From Nothopassalora personata (Eukaryota > Ascomycota > Dothideomycetes > Mycosphaerellales > Mycosphaerellaceae), in the NCBI GenBank assembly GCA_033816765.1, contig CM066287.1, positions 5,332,001 through 5,396,000 of the forward strand: DNA of 64,000 nucleotides. Direction: 5' to 3'. The translations under genes were made by a program, and so were the position numbers. Shown here piece after piece: positions 22,900 through 34,842 of this stretch (the first letter of the stretch is position 1; each line of letters starts with the position of its first letter). The notes under the pieces were generated by a model that searched no databases, was not told where the DNA came from, and saw nothing but the letters and a program-made list of their open reading frames with translations.

Positions 22900-24950
22900 G
22901 GACGTAGTTATTAATCCTTATAGTCTTAGCATTCTACATACGCTTCCTTTATGCAAAGGGGGCGTTCACGGGACTAATAGGCATATCCTTAGGCAGTCCT
23001 TTATTAGTATCGTTCCCTAGTCTATTTACTTAGGTATCATTTCCCCTTCCTAGGGTTACCCCGGATTTAGCTAATAATTAAGTTTCGCTTATTTAAGCAC
23101 TAACTTCGTTAATTATTTCAACCTCCTACTAGTTAATCTTAGCTTACCGGATCTCCTATTCTAATTGTAGGCGAACTTTCTTAGTAGCCTTAGCTCGGGC
23201 TCGTAGATCCTAGGCTAAGGACCGGGTCCTCGGGTGCGGATTCTTTAGAATGCCTACGGGTACCTTCCCTTTCACTTTATTAGACTGTATAGGATAGGTA
23301 GATACCTCGTTAAGCTCGCCTAAGTCGATCGCCTACTCCGCTTCACTTTTTCCGAATAAGACCTAATATATCCTAGTAGCCTTCTCCGTTTAGCTAGACC
23401 GTACGTCCTAAGGGCTATACTCTATTAAATGCCTAAAGTTAGGAGGGGGCTTAGAATAATTAGGAGGCGTGACCTTAGTTACCCTAGTATAGTCCCTACC
23501 TATCTATTACTTACGTAGTGCGGGAATCTTATACTAGTTATTAAACTCGATTGGTCTATAATGTTCTTCGAGTAGAGGGAGTATATAGAGCAGTTTCGGT
23601 TTACTATAGTCCCTCCGAAACTTAAACTTAGTAGGACGTAGATCGCCTTCTTTCCCTAGATACTACTAGTTGTTCGGGGCGAGGTATACGTAGCCCCGGG
23701 ATATTAAGGACCTTATCGCCCTATAATTGCTAGCCTAATACTTCGAGCTACTACAGTTGTAGTAATAACTATCTATCGCTTTAGACTGTTTGCGATTCTA
23801 CGATAGGGGACGCTACATTACGTAAACCTATAGTTTAGTATCTAGGTTAGGCCTCTCCGGGTGTATAGAGCGTTAATTCTCGCTCGGGTAGAAGGTACCC
23901 GCATCTACGACGCGACCGCGCTAGTATGTACGTATGCTCATTTTAGCTACCTTCTAGATTAGGTCATTATTAATAATAGTCCTAGAGGTAGCCTTCTTAA
24001 GCGTGTTAATCTTAGGCTTAAGGCGCGGCATTTACTTTACGACTAAGCGGTATAGCTAAGGTAAAGTAAGAGGGAAATCTATATATATAGCTTTCTATCC
24101 CTCCTTACTATCTACGATGCTAGTAGCTTTATCGAGAATTCTTAAAAGTCCCTAAACTTCTTAGGTTACTTTAGGTAAAGCCCGTAAGCCTTATAGACCG
24201 CTTTTGCGACTGCCTCTAGTAATCCCTAAAGGAGGAGGCGACTCCGGGAGCTATTATCCGAATCCTTAGGTTCAATTAGGTTACTTAAGGATACAAATAG
24301 GCGGATAAATTCCTTTATATCTTATTCTTTAGGCCTCTTACCTTACTACGCCCTAACAATCTCCTTAAGATATTCCCGACTCCCTAACATCGAGTAGACG
24401 TTAAACCTTAAGAACTCTAATAAGAACGCCCTCCTAAAACGTGCCTTGTTAGTAAGCTACCTAGGTAGCCTTATAACTACGCGCCGGATAGTAGTTTCGT
24501 AATTACGCTTAAACCTACCCTAGAAATTATCCTTCTTAATAGATGCCCGAGGCGGATACTAGTCTATTAGGTCGCTAAACCGCTCCTAGAACTTAGTAGC
24601 ATTAGTGCTATTAAAGAACGGATTCTTAGCACCTCCTAGAGGTAGAAAGCGAGGGCTAGCGTTTTCTATTGCTACTACTAATCGTCTAAAGAGGGCAGTT
24701 ATAGTATCTATTCTAATTGTGCTATTCGTTCCTACACCTATACCCAATTTAGTAGCGCTAGTTCCGCTTCTCCCTTCTTTACTAGATTTAGGTGTTTCCC
24801 CTTCCTCCGATTCCTCTATCCCCTTATAAGGGATAGAATCCCTATAGACCCCTTCTATTTTCGTAGGGTTTATAGGCTATTCGTAGCCTCTACCTATATC
24901 GGTAAAGGTGCTAAGTTTTTCTAGTAATGTAGCCGTATCTATTGTTACGT
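22900..24950 (-). pseudogene. Element B gag region (decayed)
   Basis: Near 24.1-24.3 kb the - strand reads a helical stretch (DIKEFIRLFVSL, then GLLEAVAKAVYKAYGLYL) of the kind found in gag, and the region lies between the right LTR and the protease. Proline/charge-rich fragments continue to about 22.9 kb. I see no intact frame. Confidence 0.55.
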
Positions 24951-25021
24951 AGTGCTTACTTTAGAATGTGCTAATACTAGTTATTACTTAATAGGACCTT
25001 GTAACCGTAATTGTTACTAAA

Positions 25022-25140
25022 TACCTTAGACCTTAAGTGTTTTCAACCTTAGTCGACCTTAACCGTAAACCTTAACCTTAAACCTTAACCTTAAGTAATA
25101 ACCTTAACCGTAAACCTTAGACCTTAAACCGTGATTTTAA
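25022..25140. repeat. Degenerate CCTTAA-type minisatellite
   Basis: About a dozen imperfect ACCTTA(A)/ACCGTAA units in a row (for example AACCTTAACCTTAAACCTTAA). It resembles, but is not, the fungal telomere unit CCCTAA. It lies at the gag-proximal end of element B. Confidence 0.7.
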
Positions 25141-25284
25141 CCTTATAAACTAGATGCTAACACGCTACCGGGTGTACACTTAACAACCCCCCTTATTAAC
25201 TACTAAAAATAATGTCTACTAACTACCCTATATAGGCCTATCCGAGTTGTAGTAGTATGGAGCGGTACTTACGTAAGTAGTGGT

Positions 25285-25310
25285 ATTTGCCGGTCCCGGG
25301 ACCGGGAAAT
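25285..25310. repeat. 26-bp palindrome, diverged copy P3
   Basis: Same core as P1 and P2 (CCGGTCCCGGGACCGG), with the outer bases changed (left TTTGCC, right GGGAAA), so symmetry is imperfect. Confidence 0.8.
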
Positions 25311-25453
25311 TAGGTCACGTAACGAGTAGCGTAGTAGCTAGATAAAATAAGAGGAGTAGCGGACCCTAAACCCCTATACCCTCTACTCGAGAGGTATAAA
25401 TTGAATTGTTGCCTTAATACTACGCTTATAATGCTTAGCTGCGCATTATATAT

Positions 25454-25587
25454 CTTAATAGCTATACTAGGTCCTACTAGCTTACCTAAATGTCTAATTA
25501 GACCTAAATGAAATTAGGGCAAGTTAGACCTAAGGGACCCCCCCTCTAAACCTAAGGTTAATACAACCTATTAGTCGTTAATACTAG
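25454..25587 (-). repeat. 5' LTR of element B (aligned part)
   Basis: Direct repeat of 6699-6850. The full LTR probably extends left of 25454, where its partner is hidden beyond element A, so its inner edge was not fixed. Confidence 0.7.
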
Positions 25588-26106
25588 CTACGAATTACGA
25601 TAGATAACATATATATATCTTAATGTCGGTACCTAGGCGCCTAGCTAGTAAGGACTTAGGGGTCTACGGCCTTAGTACGCCGAACTTACGCTTCGCTAGC
25701 GTGTCTAGTACGCTAAGCGCGCTAGACATCTATACTAGTAGTACTAGTAATAGTATTAGTAGTACTAATAGGCCCCCTATAAGGGCCTCCTAGCGGAGCT
25801 AGTCTTAGATAGCTTCTTCTAAAGCTATAGTAGTACTAGCGGGTCGCTAGTTAGTTGCTAGCGAGGAGCTAGTAGATTACTAGTAGTGCGGGTGTAGTAC
25901 GCTACGAGAACGTAGTAAAGGGAAAAGAAGGAAAAGGAGGGAGAGGGTACACTTCTTAAACCCTCGAGTTAGTTAACCCGGTAACTATAACTTTATACCT
26001 ACCTATACTACGATAACGACACGTACGAGACCCGTAGGCGGGTCGTATAGTAACGGAATCTACAAGAAGTAGATAGATTACTTATATAGAAGTCTCCTAA
26101 AGCCGC

Positions 26107-26362
26107 GAGCTAAGGGTAGCTCGTCCTAGAAGGGGAGGTAGTTATAAGGGTAGCCTATAGCTAACCTATAAGGGGTAGCCTAGTAGCTAACCCTTATATG
26201 TAGCCTTACATGTGACATACGGTCGCGACCGGCTACTAAGCCGCACGTAACACGTATACGTATACCTTACGACGCGCGATGCGTCTTAAGTAAAAGGTAA
26301 GAATTAGTTTATCTACGACTAGTAGGTCGTAGGCGTACTATACATTACGACATCCCTTAACA
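26107..26362 (+). repeat. 5' LTR of element D (well-aligned part)
   Basis: Aligns with 32538-32768 from GAGCTAAGG to the terminal CCCTTAACA. This copy has an extra tandem duplication of a roughly 25-bp unit around 26140-26195. Confidence 0.8.
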
Positions 26363-26589
26363 GTTCTAATTCTTCTCTTCGTTATAATCTATATACGCTA
26401 TAGAGTCCGAACGCGACGATAGTAGCGCTACGCCTACGGCTTCCCTAAGCCCTAGGGCCTAGTAATAAGCGAGGCGTGTAGCCTTAGTCGTAAGGAGAGA
26501 TGCCCTTCGGGTAGAGGTTAAGGAGAAGGGGATATAGAGGGAGATTAAACAGTTAGAGATCTTACGGGACGTAAGCGTACCGCCGGCGG

Positions 26590-27520
26590 ACCCTTAGGGC
26601 AAATCCGGCGGAGAACTATCCCCTACTCCCCCTCCCCCTCCTCTATCTATAGTAACTAACGATAATATCGTAGCTCGAGGCGCGGTCGTATCGTATACGA
26701 TACGTTTACGTCTTAAAGAACCTACGCCTTTTAGAGGGGACTCGATTAAGAAAGTGCGGGTATTCCTAAGGGAGCTCTCTCTTATCTTTACCCTCTTAGG
26801 CGGCACGTATGCGACGAACGAGTTAAAGGTCCTATATAGGGTTATGTACCTAAGCGGAGAGGTAAGTAAGCGATAGTACGCTAACTATAGCGTCCTTAAC
26901 CTTAAAGGGTATATATACTAGGACTTTAAGGAGTTCTATCGAGACGTATACGGTAACCCTATAAACCGCGTGCTTAACGTAATGTTAGAGTATAAGGCGG
27001 TAAAATAGAAGGATAACTAGATAGTACGTTAGTTTACGACTAAGCTAGATCTTATAGAGGATTAGTTAGGGGACTATACGGAGGCGTAACGCGTGCGACA
27101 CATGCTCGCTAAGCTTACGCCTAGCCTACGGTCCGTAATCGTTAAGTTTTATAACATCCTAATAACTAGAGAGGAACTAGTAATCCTAGCTTCGCGTATT
27201 GAAAGCACGGAGCGTAGTAGCGGAGGGCACGACCGCGGGTAGCATAGTCGCCGTAGGCGAGAGACTAAGGGCGACTAAGGGCGAAGCGATCGTAGCTCGA
27301 AGTAGTAGAAGCATAGTTAGGCGTCGCGCGACCCGGGTACGAGTTACTAGCGGGACGCCGGCGGATCGTCTATAACCTTCGATAGGACTAAAGCGGAGTA
27401 CTATAGATGCTATAAGAAGGGTTACATTAAGACGGATTACCCGAATAGGCACCTATAGAAGGACCGTAACGCGTAAGCGGTTCGTAGGGTAGACGCTACG
27501 AAGGCTCTAACTAAGAAGGG
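26590..27520 (+). pseudogene. Element D gag (decayed)
   Basis: Retrotransposon gag capsid region: a Pro-rich start near 26.62 kb, then a helical gag core (LKVLYRVMYLSGEV, later MLAKLTPSLRSVIVKFYN near 27.1 kb), an Arg-rich stretch, and a zinc knuckle near 27.40-27.45 kb whose second and last Cys read Tyr (TGC to TAC, RIP-type). Several TAG stops at Gln/Trp positions. Confidence 0.8.
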
Positions 27521-27589
27521 TAGCGACTAGGGAAAAGGTAGAGGACTAGAAGTAGGTCGCTCCTAAGTCCGAGTTTTCCTAAAGTCGAC

Positions 27590-30500
27590 CCTTTAAGGCG
27601 AGTAGATATATGTCTAGCGCGTTACTTACGAGGCGTAGTCGAGACTCGTAAGGGCTTTCGCGAGGCTACGTTTCTCCTAGATAACTATACGGATCTTAGC
27701 CTAGTGTCGTATAAGTATATACTCCGACATTAAATGTAACCTATTAATAGGGCAAGGCTACCGAAGTTAGAGTCGTATACGCATAACCTAGGGTATTACT
27801 ACGGCGCCTTTACGGTTCGGCTACGACTCGCTAATAACGCGGGAGTAGAGCGCGTAAGTAACGCTATCTACTACGCGGTACCTATAGGTAGGCTATTAGT
27901 AATTTTAGGTAGACCCTAGAGGTACCGTAATCGGATCGTAAAGAGTGATTATAAGGACTAGTAGTTCTACGGCGCGGAGACGTATACGGTAAAGTAGCGT
28001 AGCGTAAGTGAGTTCCTTAAGGATCTCGGCGACTTAGAGTAGGTATATACTATAAGTGTTCGTACGGTTACTATAGCGTCCGACGAAGGAGAAGGCTTAA
28101 ACTAGCCTAAAGAGTTCGCTAACTTCCGAGATATGTACGTACCTAATAAGCGTACGAAGCGTAAGCTACCCGACGGGGTTAAGTATACGATTAATCTCGT
28201 TAAAGGAAAGAAACCCCCCTTTAAGCCGCTATACTATTAATCTATTACGGAGTTAGAGGCTTTAAAGAAGTATATCGCCGAGGCGATAGAGAAGGGCTAG
28301 ATTAAGCGGTCCGTAAGCGAGGCGGGTACGCCTATCTTATTCGTACTAAAGAAAGACGGCACCCTTAGGCTCTATATAGACTATAGAGGCTTAAATAAGA
28401 TTATAGTAAAGAACCGATACCCCCTACCCCTAATTAGCGAGACGCTAGATAGGCTATTAGGTTCGAGGTTCTTTACTATAATCGATTTAAAGGACGCCTA
28501 CTATCGTATCCCTATTAAGCGAGGCAATAAGTGGAAGACTACGTTTCGTACGCGATACGGATACTACGAGTACCTAGTAATACCGTTCGGGTTAACTAAC
28601 GTACTAGTAACCTTTTAAGGGTATATTAATAAGGCGCTAACCGGCTTACTTAATAACATTTACGTAGTCTACCTAGATGATATTCTTATCTATAGCGAGA
28701 CGCGTAAGGCATACGTACGAGCCGTACGCGAAGTACTTACGAGGCTACGGAAGTTTACTCTATTCGTAAACCCTAAGAAGTGTTACTTCTTCTAGGAGAG
28801 TGTAGAGTTCCTTAGGTTTATCGTAAGCGCCGTAGGCGTGTCGATAGATAGGAGTAGGGTAGCCGCTATCGAGGAATAGCCTACACCTACGACCTTTTAT
28901 AAGGTCTAGTCCTTCCTTAGGTTTTATAACTTCTACCGGCGTTTTATAGAAGGATACTTAAGGGTCTATAAGCCCCTAACGGACCTACTAAAGGGATCTA
29001 AGGACGGTAAGAAGTAGGGCCCTCTTACGTAGACCTTAAGCGAAGAGTAGGCGTTTCGATAGCTTAAGGCCGGATTCTTAGGTGTACTAATACTTAGGCA
29101 CTTCGATCCTACGCTACGTACGCGAGTCGAAACCGACGCGTTAGGTTTCGCGATCGTAGGTATTATATCTTAATTGTTTAGTACTAAGTAGCATCCTATC
29201 GCGTTCTATTTACGTAAGATAATACTAGCCGAGTGTAACTACGAGACGTACGATTAGGAGCTACTTATAGTAGTTAAGGCTTTTAAGCATTAGAGGCTAT
29301 ACTTAGAGGGCGCTACGTATACGGTACGAGTACTAGTCGACTACGCTAACCTATAGGGCTTTATAATAGTAAAGTAGCTAAATAGGCGGTAAGCTCGATA
29401 GGCTACGTTCCTATAGTCTTTTAATTTTATAGTAGAGTATCGGCCGGGTAAGACTAACCTAGCCGACGCGCCTTCGAGACGTAGTAACTACGTAGCTATA
29501 ATGTAATAAACTTCAAACTTACTACCTACCTTATAAAGTAAGCTATCTTTCTAGAAGGAGTCTCTAGAAGGGATAAGCGAGCCGATAGTAAAGCGCGCGC
29601 TTACTACCTACGAGGCGATATAGGGCGACATAGGCGCGGTAATAGTAGTACGGAGAGGTGACCTTCCCTATTAAGATAAGCCGTCGTTACTAGTAGTAGT
29701 GTACGCTATAGTAATATAGGGTTAAGCTTATAGCTCGACGGGTAAGTTAATCCTACTCTTAATAAAGATCGCGTAGTAGTAAGACGACTAGTGTATCGTA
29801 TACTTAACGTAGGCGCTAAGCGCGAGGGACGCTAAGGGATAGTATATAAAGGATAACCTTATGTACTACGGAGACGCGATCGTAGTACCTAGGGATTACA
29901 TAATTAGGTCGCATCTAATTCGTATACACTACGACAACGTCCTCGCGGGTCACTTTAGAAGAACTAAGACTAAAGAGCTATTACGACGTAATTATTAGTA
30001 GGACTCACTTAGTACGGACGTGAAGTAATACGTCTAAGCCTATAGAACCTACTAGGGTTCGAAGGCTAAACGCTATCGACCCTATAGTAGGCTATAACCG
30101 CTTCCTAGACCGGAGCGGCCGTAGTAGGAAATTACTATAGATTTCATTACGGACCTACCTCTAAGCACGCGAGCCGGTTACGTGTATAATGCGATCCTAG
30201 TAATAGTCGATCGCTACTTAAAAATAAACTTATACATCCCGACGACGAAGACTTATATAGCCGTAGAGCTTACGAGGCTCCTACGAGACGAAGTCGTACG
30301 ATACTATAGTGTCCCGTTAGGTATAGTAAGCGACCGAGGTCCGGTCTTTACTAGTTAGTTTTAGAGTAACTTCTACTTCGAGGCGCGTATAAAGCGTAAG
30401 CTATCTACGGCCTTTTACCCTTAGACTAACGGCTAAACTAAGAGGGTAAACTAAACCCTCGAACAATATCTTCGTTATTACTATAGTAATAATTAAACTA

Positions 30501-31190
30501 AGTAGGCTAAGTAGCTTATAGTTGCTAAATTCGTAGCTAATAATAGTATCTACCTAATACTACGGATAAGTCCGTTCGAGATAGCGCACGGTTAGCGACC
30601 TAAGATTGCCCCTATACTAACTAGATCTCGAGACGAGACCTAGGGGGGGGAAGTACTAGTAGCGGTAATAGCTACGAGTCGTATGCGAAAACTACGCGCT
30701 ACACTCGAGGAGCGATAGAAGGCTATAGTAGAAAGCTAGGCTCGCTACTATAATAAGACCTACTAAGCTAAGACCTACCGCGTAGGTAACTTAGTCCTAT
30801 TATTAACGAAGAACCTTAAGTTAGCAGTACTAAAGAAGAAGATAGGTCCGAAGTTTATCGGCCTATACCGTATTACGGACGCTGTCGGTTCGTAGGCGTA
30901 CCGCCTAGCGCTACTAGCCGACTTAAGGCTCTATAACGTCTTCTATATCTCTCTCCTCGAGCCGTATATCGGTAGCGATAAGGATGGCCCCTTCCCCCTC
31001 TAGCTAATAAGGACGGAGAGTATAAGGTAGAGGTAGTACTAGATAGGCGTAAGCGTAAGGGTAAGCTATAGTATCTAGTCTAGTAGAAGGACTCGCTAGA
31101 GGAGTATAATAGCTAGGAACCGGCGGAGGGCCTCGCGAATACGGATCGTATAGTAGCCGACTATAAGGCGTTAAGGAGAAGTAAATAAGA
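27590..31190 (+). pseudogene. Element D pol (PR-RT-RH-INT-chromodomain; decayed)
   Basis: Reverse transcriptase is clear from about 28.33 kb ([20 protein letters not shown]) to the catalytic VVYLDDILIYSE near 28.68 kb. RNase H follows with VETDALGF near 29.13 kb. The integrase HHCC region is near 29.92 kb (HYDNVLAGHFRRTKTKELL), and its catalytic core near 30.14-30.45 kb includes ITIDFITDLPLS and IVSDRGPVFTS. A chromodomain ends the frame near 31.1-31.18 kb. Virtually every Trp and Gln codon has become TAG, and a few Gly/Asp codons are altered. Confidence 0.9.
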
Positions 31191-31299
31191 CTAGTATAGG
31201 AGTACTAGAGTATAAATAAAACTTTTCTTAACTATAGATAAAATAAAAGCTAAAGAGTAGCGCGCCTACTAGGGGCTACGTAGAGTAGTAGTAGGCGAG

Positions 31300-32390
31300 G
31301 AGCCCGCGAGTAGCGTATAAGGCGAGCGCCTCAGTTATCGTCGTCGCGTAGTAACTTAGGTAGGAATGCCTAGTCGGCGGCGGTAGTATTAATGTTCTAC
31401 GCCTATAGGAACTAGGACTACGGTTAGTAGGGTACACGGATACGAGGAACATGTAACTTACGACGCGGCCGAGTTCGAATAGCCTATTAAGGGCGCGGTT
31501 CTACTCCTACTAGAGCGCGAGGGCTACGGCGGCGGGGGCGGCGGTAGTAGTAGCGGCGGCGGGGGTACGTATACGGGTCTCCCCGGCACGCTTATGCTTA
31601 TAGGCATTAAACTGCCTAATAGCCTATAGAAAGGGTTAGCCGAAGCATAGAAGACGCACTAGAGCCCCCCCCCCCCGCGAGTAGTAGTCGACTCGTAGGA
31701 GCGAAGTAGCGACTTACCTCCGTAATGTCGTTACCTAGCTAGGCATATAGGCGGATCTACTCTACTAGCTCCTACTACTAGAGGTCTATAGGCGCCTAGC
31801 CCATTATAGCCGTAAGGAAGTTGCGCTAGGAGCGCGCGGCGCGTAGGCGGCTTACTAGCGAGGCGATAGCGTAGCTAGTGTTAGGCTCGCACTTATGTCT
31901 ATTACGCCTATAGCGGCCGCACTTCTTTAGGAGCTCGCCGGTAGTAATACTATTACAGTTATTAGCTTCGTCTAGTAAGTAGTTAGTATACGAATCGTAG
32001 GCGGCGCGCGTAGAGACTTACCCTTAACGAAGTATAGGAGGCACCGTATATATATATTAATCCTCTACGAGAGCTTAGTAGCGGGCGAGGGCGTTAGTAG
32101 CTACGAGGGGGATACTAGTCGCTTACGACTACTAGGCGTTCTAGGTACGTCGCGTACTAGAGCCGCCTAGCGGCGCTCATCTTCTAAGGTGCTAGTAGTG
32201 CTATCGCTACTAATGCTACGGGAGGAGGCGGAGCGGCTAGAGGACGGAGGCGAGGAGAGCCCGTTAGATATAATAATAATAATGCTAGCGAGGCGCTTAC
32301 GGTAAGGGTGCGGTACGGGTACGTAGTAGTAGTATAACGGAGGTAGTACGCTAGGGAACGTGCTAGGAGAATAGGGCTAGGTTAGGCTAG
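31300..32390 (-). pseudogene. Antisense decayed coding-like region between D pol and its 3' LTR
   Basis: On the - strand, 32.39-32.08 kb reads a Ser-rich segment (SSSRSASSRSISSDSTTS). A second frame at about 32.0-31.68 kb reads a protein-like block with Cys and many Arg (ELLKKCGRYRRNRHKCEPN, then AARSQRNFLTAIMG). The two are in different frames, perhaps through an intron or an indel. Later sequence is low-complexity. I do not recognise it. It may be an antisense ORF of D, or chance. Confidence 0.35.
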
Positions 32391-32537
32391 AGTTTTATGC
32401 CCCTAACTAGCTACGTCGGTATAGTAACTAAGCCTTACTTACCTATACCTATATAATAATACGCACGTAACCCGTATATAGGCCGTATAGTAACTATAGT
32501 TCTAGAAGTACGTAGGAACCTCTACGTAGTAACTAGC

Positions 32538-32768
32538 GAGCTAAGGATAGCTCGTACGGGAGGGGAGGCAATTGTAAGGGGTAGCCTAGTAGCTAACCCT
32601 TACATGTAGCTTTATATGTAATATACGGTCGCGACCGGCTACTAAGCCGCACGTAACACGTATACGTACACCTTACGACGCGCGATGCGTCTTAAGTAAA
32701 AGGCAAGAATTAGTTCATCTACGACTAGTAGGTCGTAGGCGTACTATACATTACGACATCCCTTAACA
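32538..32768 (+). repeat. 3' LTR of element D (well-aligned part)
   Basis: Partner of 26107-26362, ending CCCTTAACA. Confidence 0.8.
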
Positions 32769-32935
32769 TAACCCTTATATATAATACGGCTATACCCGGC
32801 TTAGTATACCGCACGTAACGCATATACATACACTAGGAGACGCGTATAGCGTTAATAGAAGAAAGTAAGCTTTAGTTTATCTACGATTAGAAGATCGTAG
32901 GCGTACTATACATTACGATATCCCCTTATAGCCTT
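32769..32935 (+). repeat. Diverged extra LTR copy of the D family
   Basis: Parallels the last 170 bp of the D LTR: an ACGGC...CCGGCT start, CCGCACGTAACG, and the shared GATCGTAGGCGTACTATACATTACGA end (17-25 bp blocks). It is more diverged, so it is probably an older solo LTR or fragment next to which D inserted. Confidence 0.65.
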
Positions 32936-32939
32936 ACGG

Positions 32940-34842
32940 CCCTAATAATAGTACCGGTATCCTAACCGGTACATTAACGGGTATCGTAACTAGTTATAGT
33001 ACTACTTATCCTTCTTATATATAGCCTTAAGCTCTACTTAAGTATACTTCTTATATAGGGTCTAGAGCTTACTAGCTATATTTACTCTAAAGACCTTACT
33101 AAAGTTATAGTAGTAGATGTTAAAGTTATAGTCTATAAACCGGTTAGTATACCGTTATATATACCGGTAGGGGTACTAGTACAAGTACTAGTACTTACGC
33201 TCTAGCCTAATAGACTTATATAAACTATAAGGATACTCTAGGCCCTAAGCCTATATAATTTTCTAGGCGAGGTGGTAGTTCTTCTTACTATTCTAGAAGT
33301 TAGGGAAACGGTAGAGGTCCGAGCTATATACTAGTTAGTATACCGGTACCTATACTAGTCGGCCTACCGGTTAACCTACTCGTTAAGTTTACCCGCCTAG
33401 GCCTTAGATACTACTTATATAGCGGTAGTAGCCTCGTCCGCGATGTTATAGGGGTTAGCGCTAGTACTATCCTCCTTACTCTTCTCCTTATTAGACCTAT
33501 CGGACGGTATAAAGATTAGGGTAGCTATACCGGTTAGTATACCGGTATAGTTACCGGTTAGATATACTTACTCTCTTTCGTAGTGTTAGGAACCGCTATA
33601 CATTATCCTAACTAGGCTTAGATCTTTATAGGGATGTCTCTCTCTCGTTAGAAAGGTAGTAGTCCTAAATAGTATATAGTGTATACTTAAAATAAGTTAA
33701 GTACGAGGCTTCTATCTACTCGTAAAGAAGCGTCGTCTATATAGTCCTATATCTTAGCGTAATCTATCCTACTCTCTCTACTCTATTATAGAGTACGTAG
33801 AGTAGATAGAGCACTCTATATATCGGGTCCTCCTACTAGTATATAGGTATCGATTAGTTAGCTAAAGCTTCCCCGGATTAATCCGTAACACGTAGCCTTC
33901 TTAGATACGCCGCCTACCTTCTACTTCCTCTAACGGCCGGTAGGGCTACCGGTCGGAAGTATATACGGTTTCTTTGGGCGGGCTTCTTAGGGCGGGTCTT
34001 CTTAGGGGCGGGCTTAGTAGTAGACTCCTCCTTACCCTTATTACTATTAAACGGTTAGTATACCGGTAGATATACTCGTTATTTTCTATATCCTTACGCT
34101 TCTTATCCTTCGTAGAGAGCGTAGGATTAGCTCTCTTAGCCGCCTTATAGTTCGTAAGGATCTTAGCGAAGTATACTAGGATATATTAGTAGATATACCG
34201 GTATAGTTACCGGTATATATACCCTTAGTATCCTAATCTCTCTTAGCATTATTTACTTCGACTCCTAGCGTAAGCTAGTACTAGTCCTTAACGATATACT
34301 TCTTAAAATGCTTACGGAGGTTAGATATACTAGTAGCCTCTATACTAGTTAATAAACTAGTATATATACTAGTATATTAAACGGTATATACTATCTATAT
34401 ACAAACTACGACTACTCGTATTAACTTCTCTATTCTAGTTATCCTCGTTAACATCGGAGCTTACGACGAGCTTCTACTTAGACGTAAGGTAGATTCTCTT
34501 ACCTAGCTAGATATTTACTATTCCCTATACCGGTTAGATTACCGGTATTTATACCGGTATCCTATATCTTACCTTCTCGTCTATCGGCTATGTCTTAAGA
34601 CTATAAATCGGCTTGTTATTAGCAACCTTCTTCTTATACTAGTCGCGGAAGGAGGTGCCTATCGTATTAGTATATAGACCGGTAGGTATACCGGTAAGTA
34701 GATCGGTAGGTAGATCGGTATATATATTAGTAATAATCGAAGCTTATTAAAGAAGGACGGAGTAAGGGATCGGTATTCGTATTAGTCTAGCTATCGGCTA
34801 AAATACTAGTATCTATAACAATAGTAGTATACCGGTTTAGGT
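32940..34842. repeat. ACCGGT-rich blocks scattered in a decayed frame
   Basis: At least ten blocks of about 20-55 bp made of TACCGGTA-like units, near 32950, 33140, 33335, 33535, 33935, 34062, 34195, 34530, 34675 and 34825; an ACTAGT-rich variant is near 34340. They are separated by ordinary RIP-decayed sequence. Under RIP an original CACCGGTG would become TACCGGTA. Confidence 0.65.
33000..34750 (-). pseudogene. Decayed Lys/Tyr-rich coding-like region (ORF Z)
   Basis: Between the ACCGGT blocks the - strand gives protein-like pieces with few stops. Examples are YFAKILTNYKAAKRANPTLS near 34.15 kb, a Lys/Pro-rich stretch near 34.0 kb (TTKPAPKKTRPKKPA), SDRSNKEKSKEDSTSANPYN near 33.48 kb, and SDLYRFPNF near 33.3 kb. 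The reading frame changes across blocks, as if the blocks had inserted into a coding sequence. I do not recognise the protein. Confidence 0.4.

Larger units (their letters stand above)
6699..25587 (-). mobile_element. Decayed Ty3/gypsy element B, nested host of copia C
   Basis: On the - strand, gag-like (about 24.9-22.9 kb), protease, reverse transcriptase (up to 20306), then, after the copia insertion, RNase H and integrase (13021 to about 10.99 kb) can be followed in order. Direct repeats at 6699-6850 and 25454-25587 are the LTRs, and a polypurine tract sits just inside the left one. The reverse transcriptase has FLDD in place of YxDD and the integrase has a PYxPQSN block, both typical of one ascomycete gypsy clade. 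The element also carries, or was hit by, an unrecognised long frame at 7.0-10.3 kb. The left LTR is cut by element A. Confidence 0.85.
25700..32768 (+). mobile_element. Decayed Ty3/gypsy chromovirus D
   Basis: On the + strand, gag with a zinc knuckle, then reverse transcriptase (YLDD), RNase H, integrase and a chromodomain can be read in order through RIP stops. Direct repeats at 26107-26362 and 32538-32768 are the inner ends of its LTRs. Weaker similarity extends further upstream on both sides (to about 25.7 and 32.1 kb), suggesting LTRs of roughly 600 bp. It is a different family from A: the polymerase and integrase blocks and the LTRs do not match. Confidence 0.85.
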
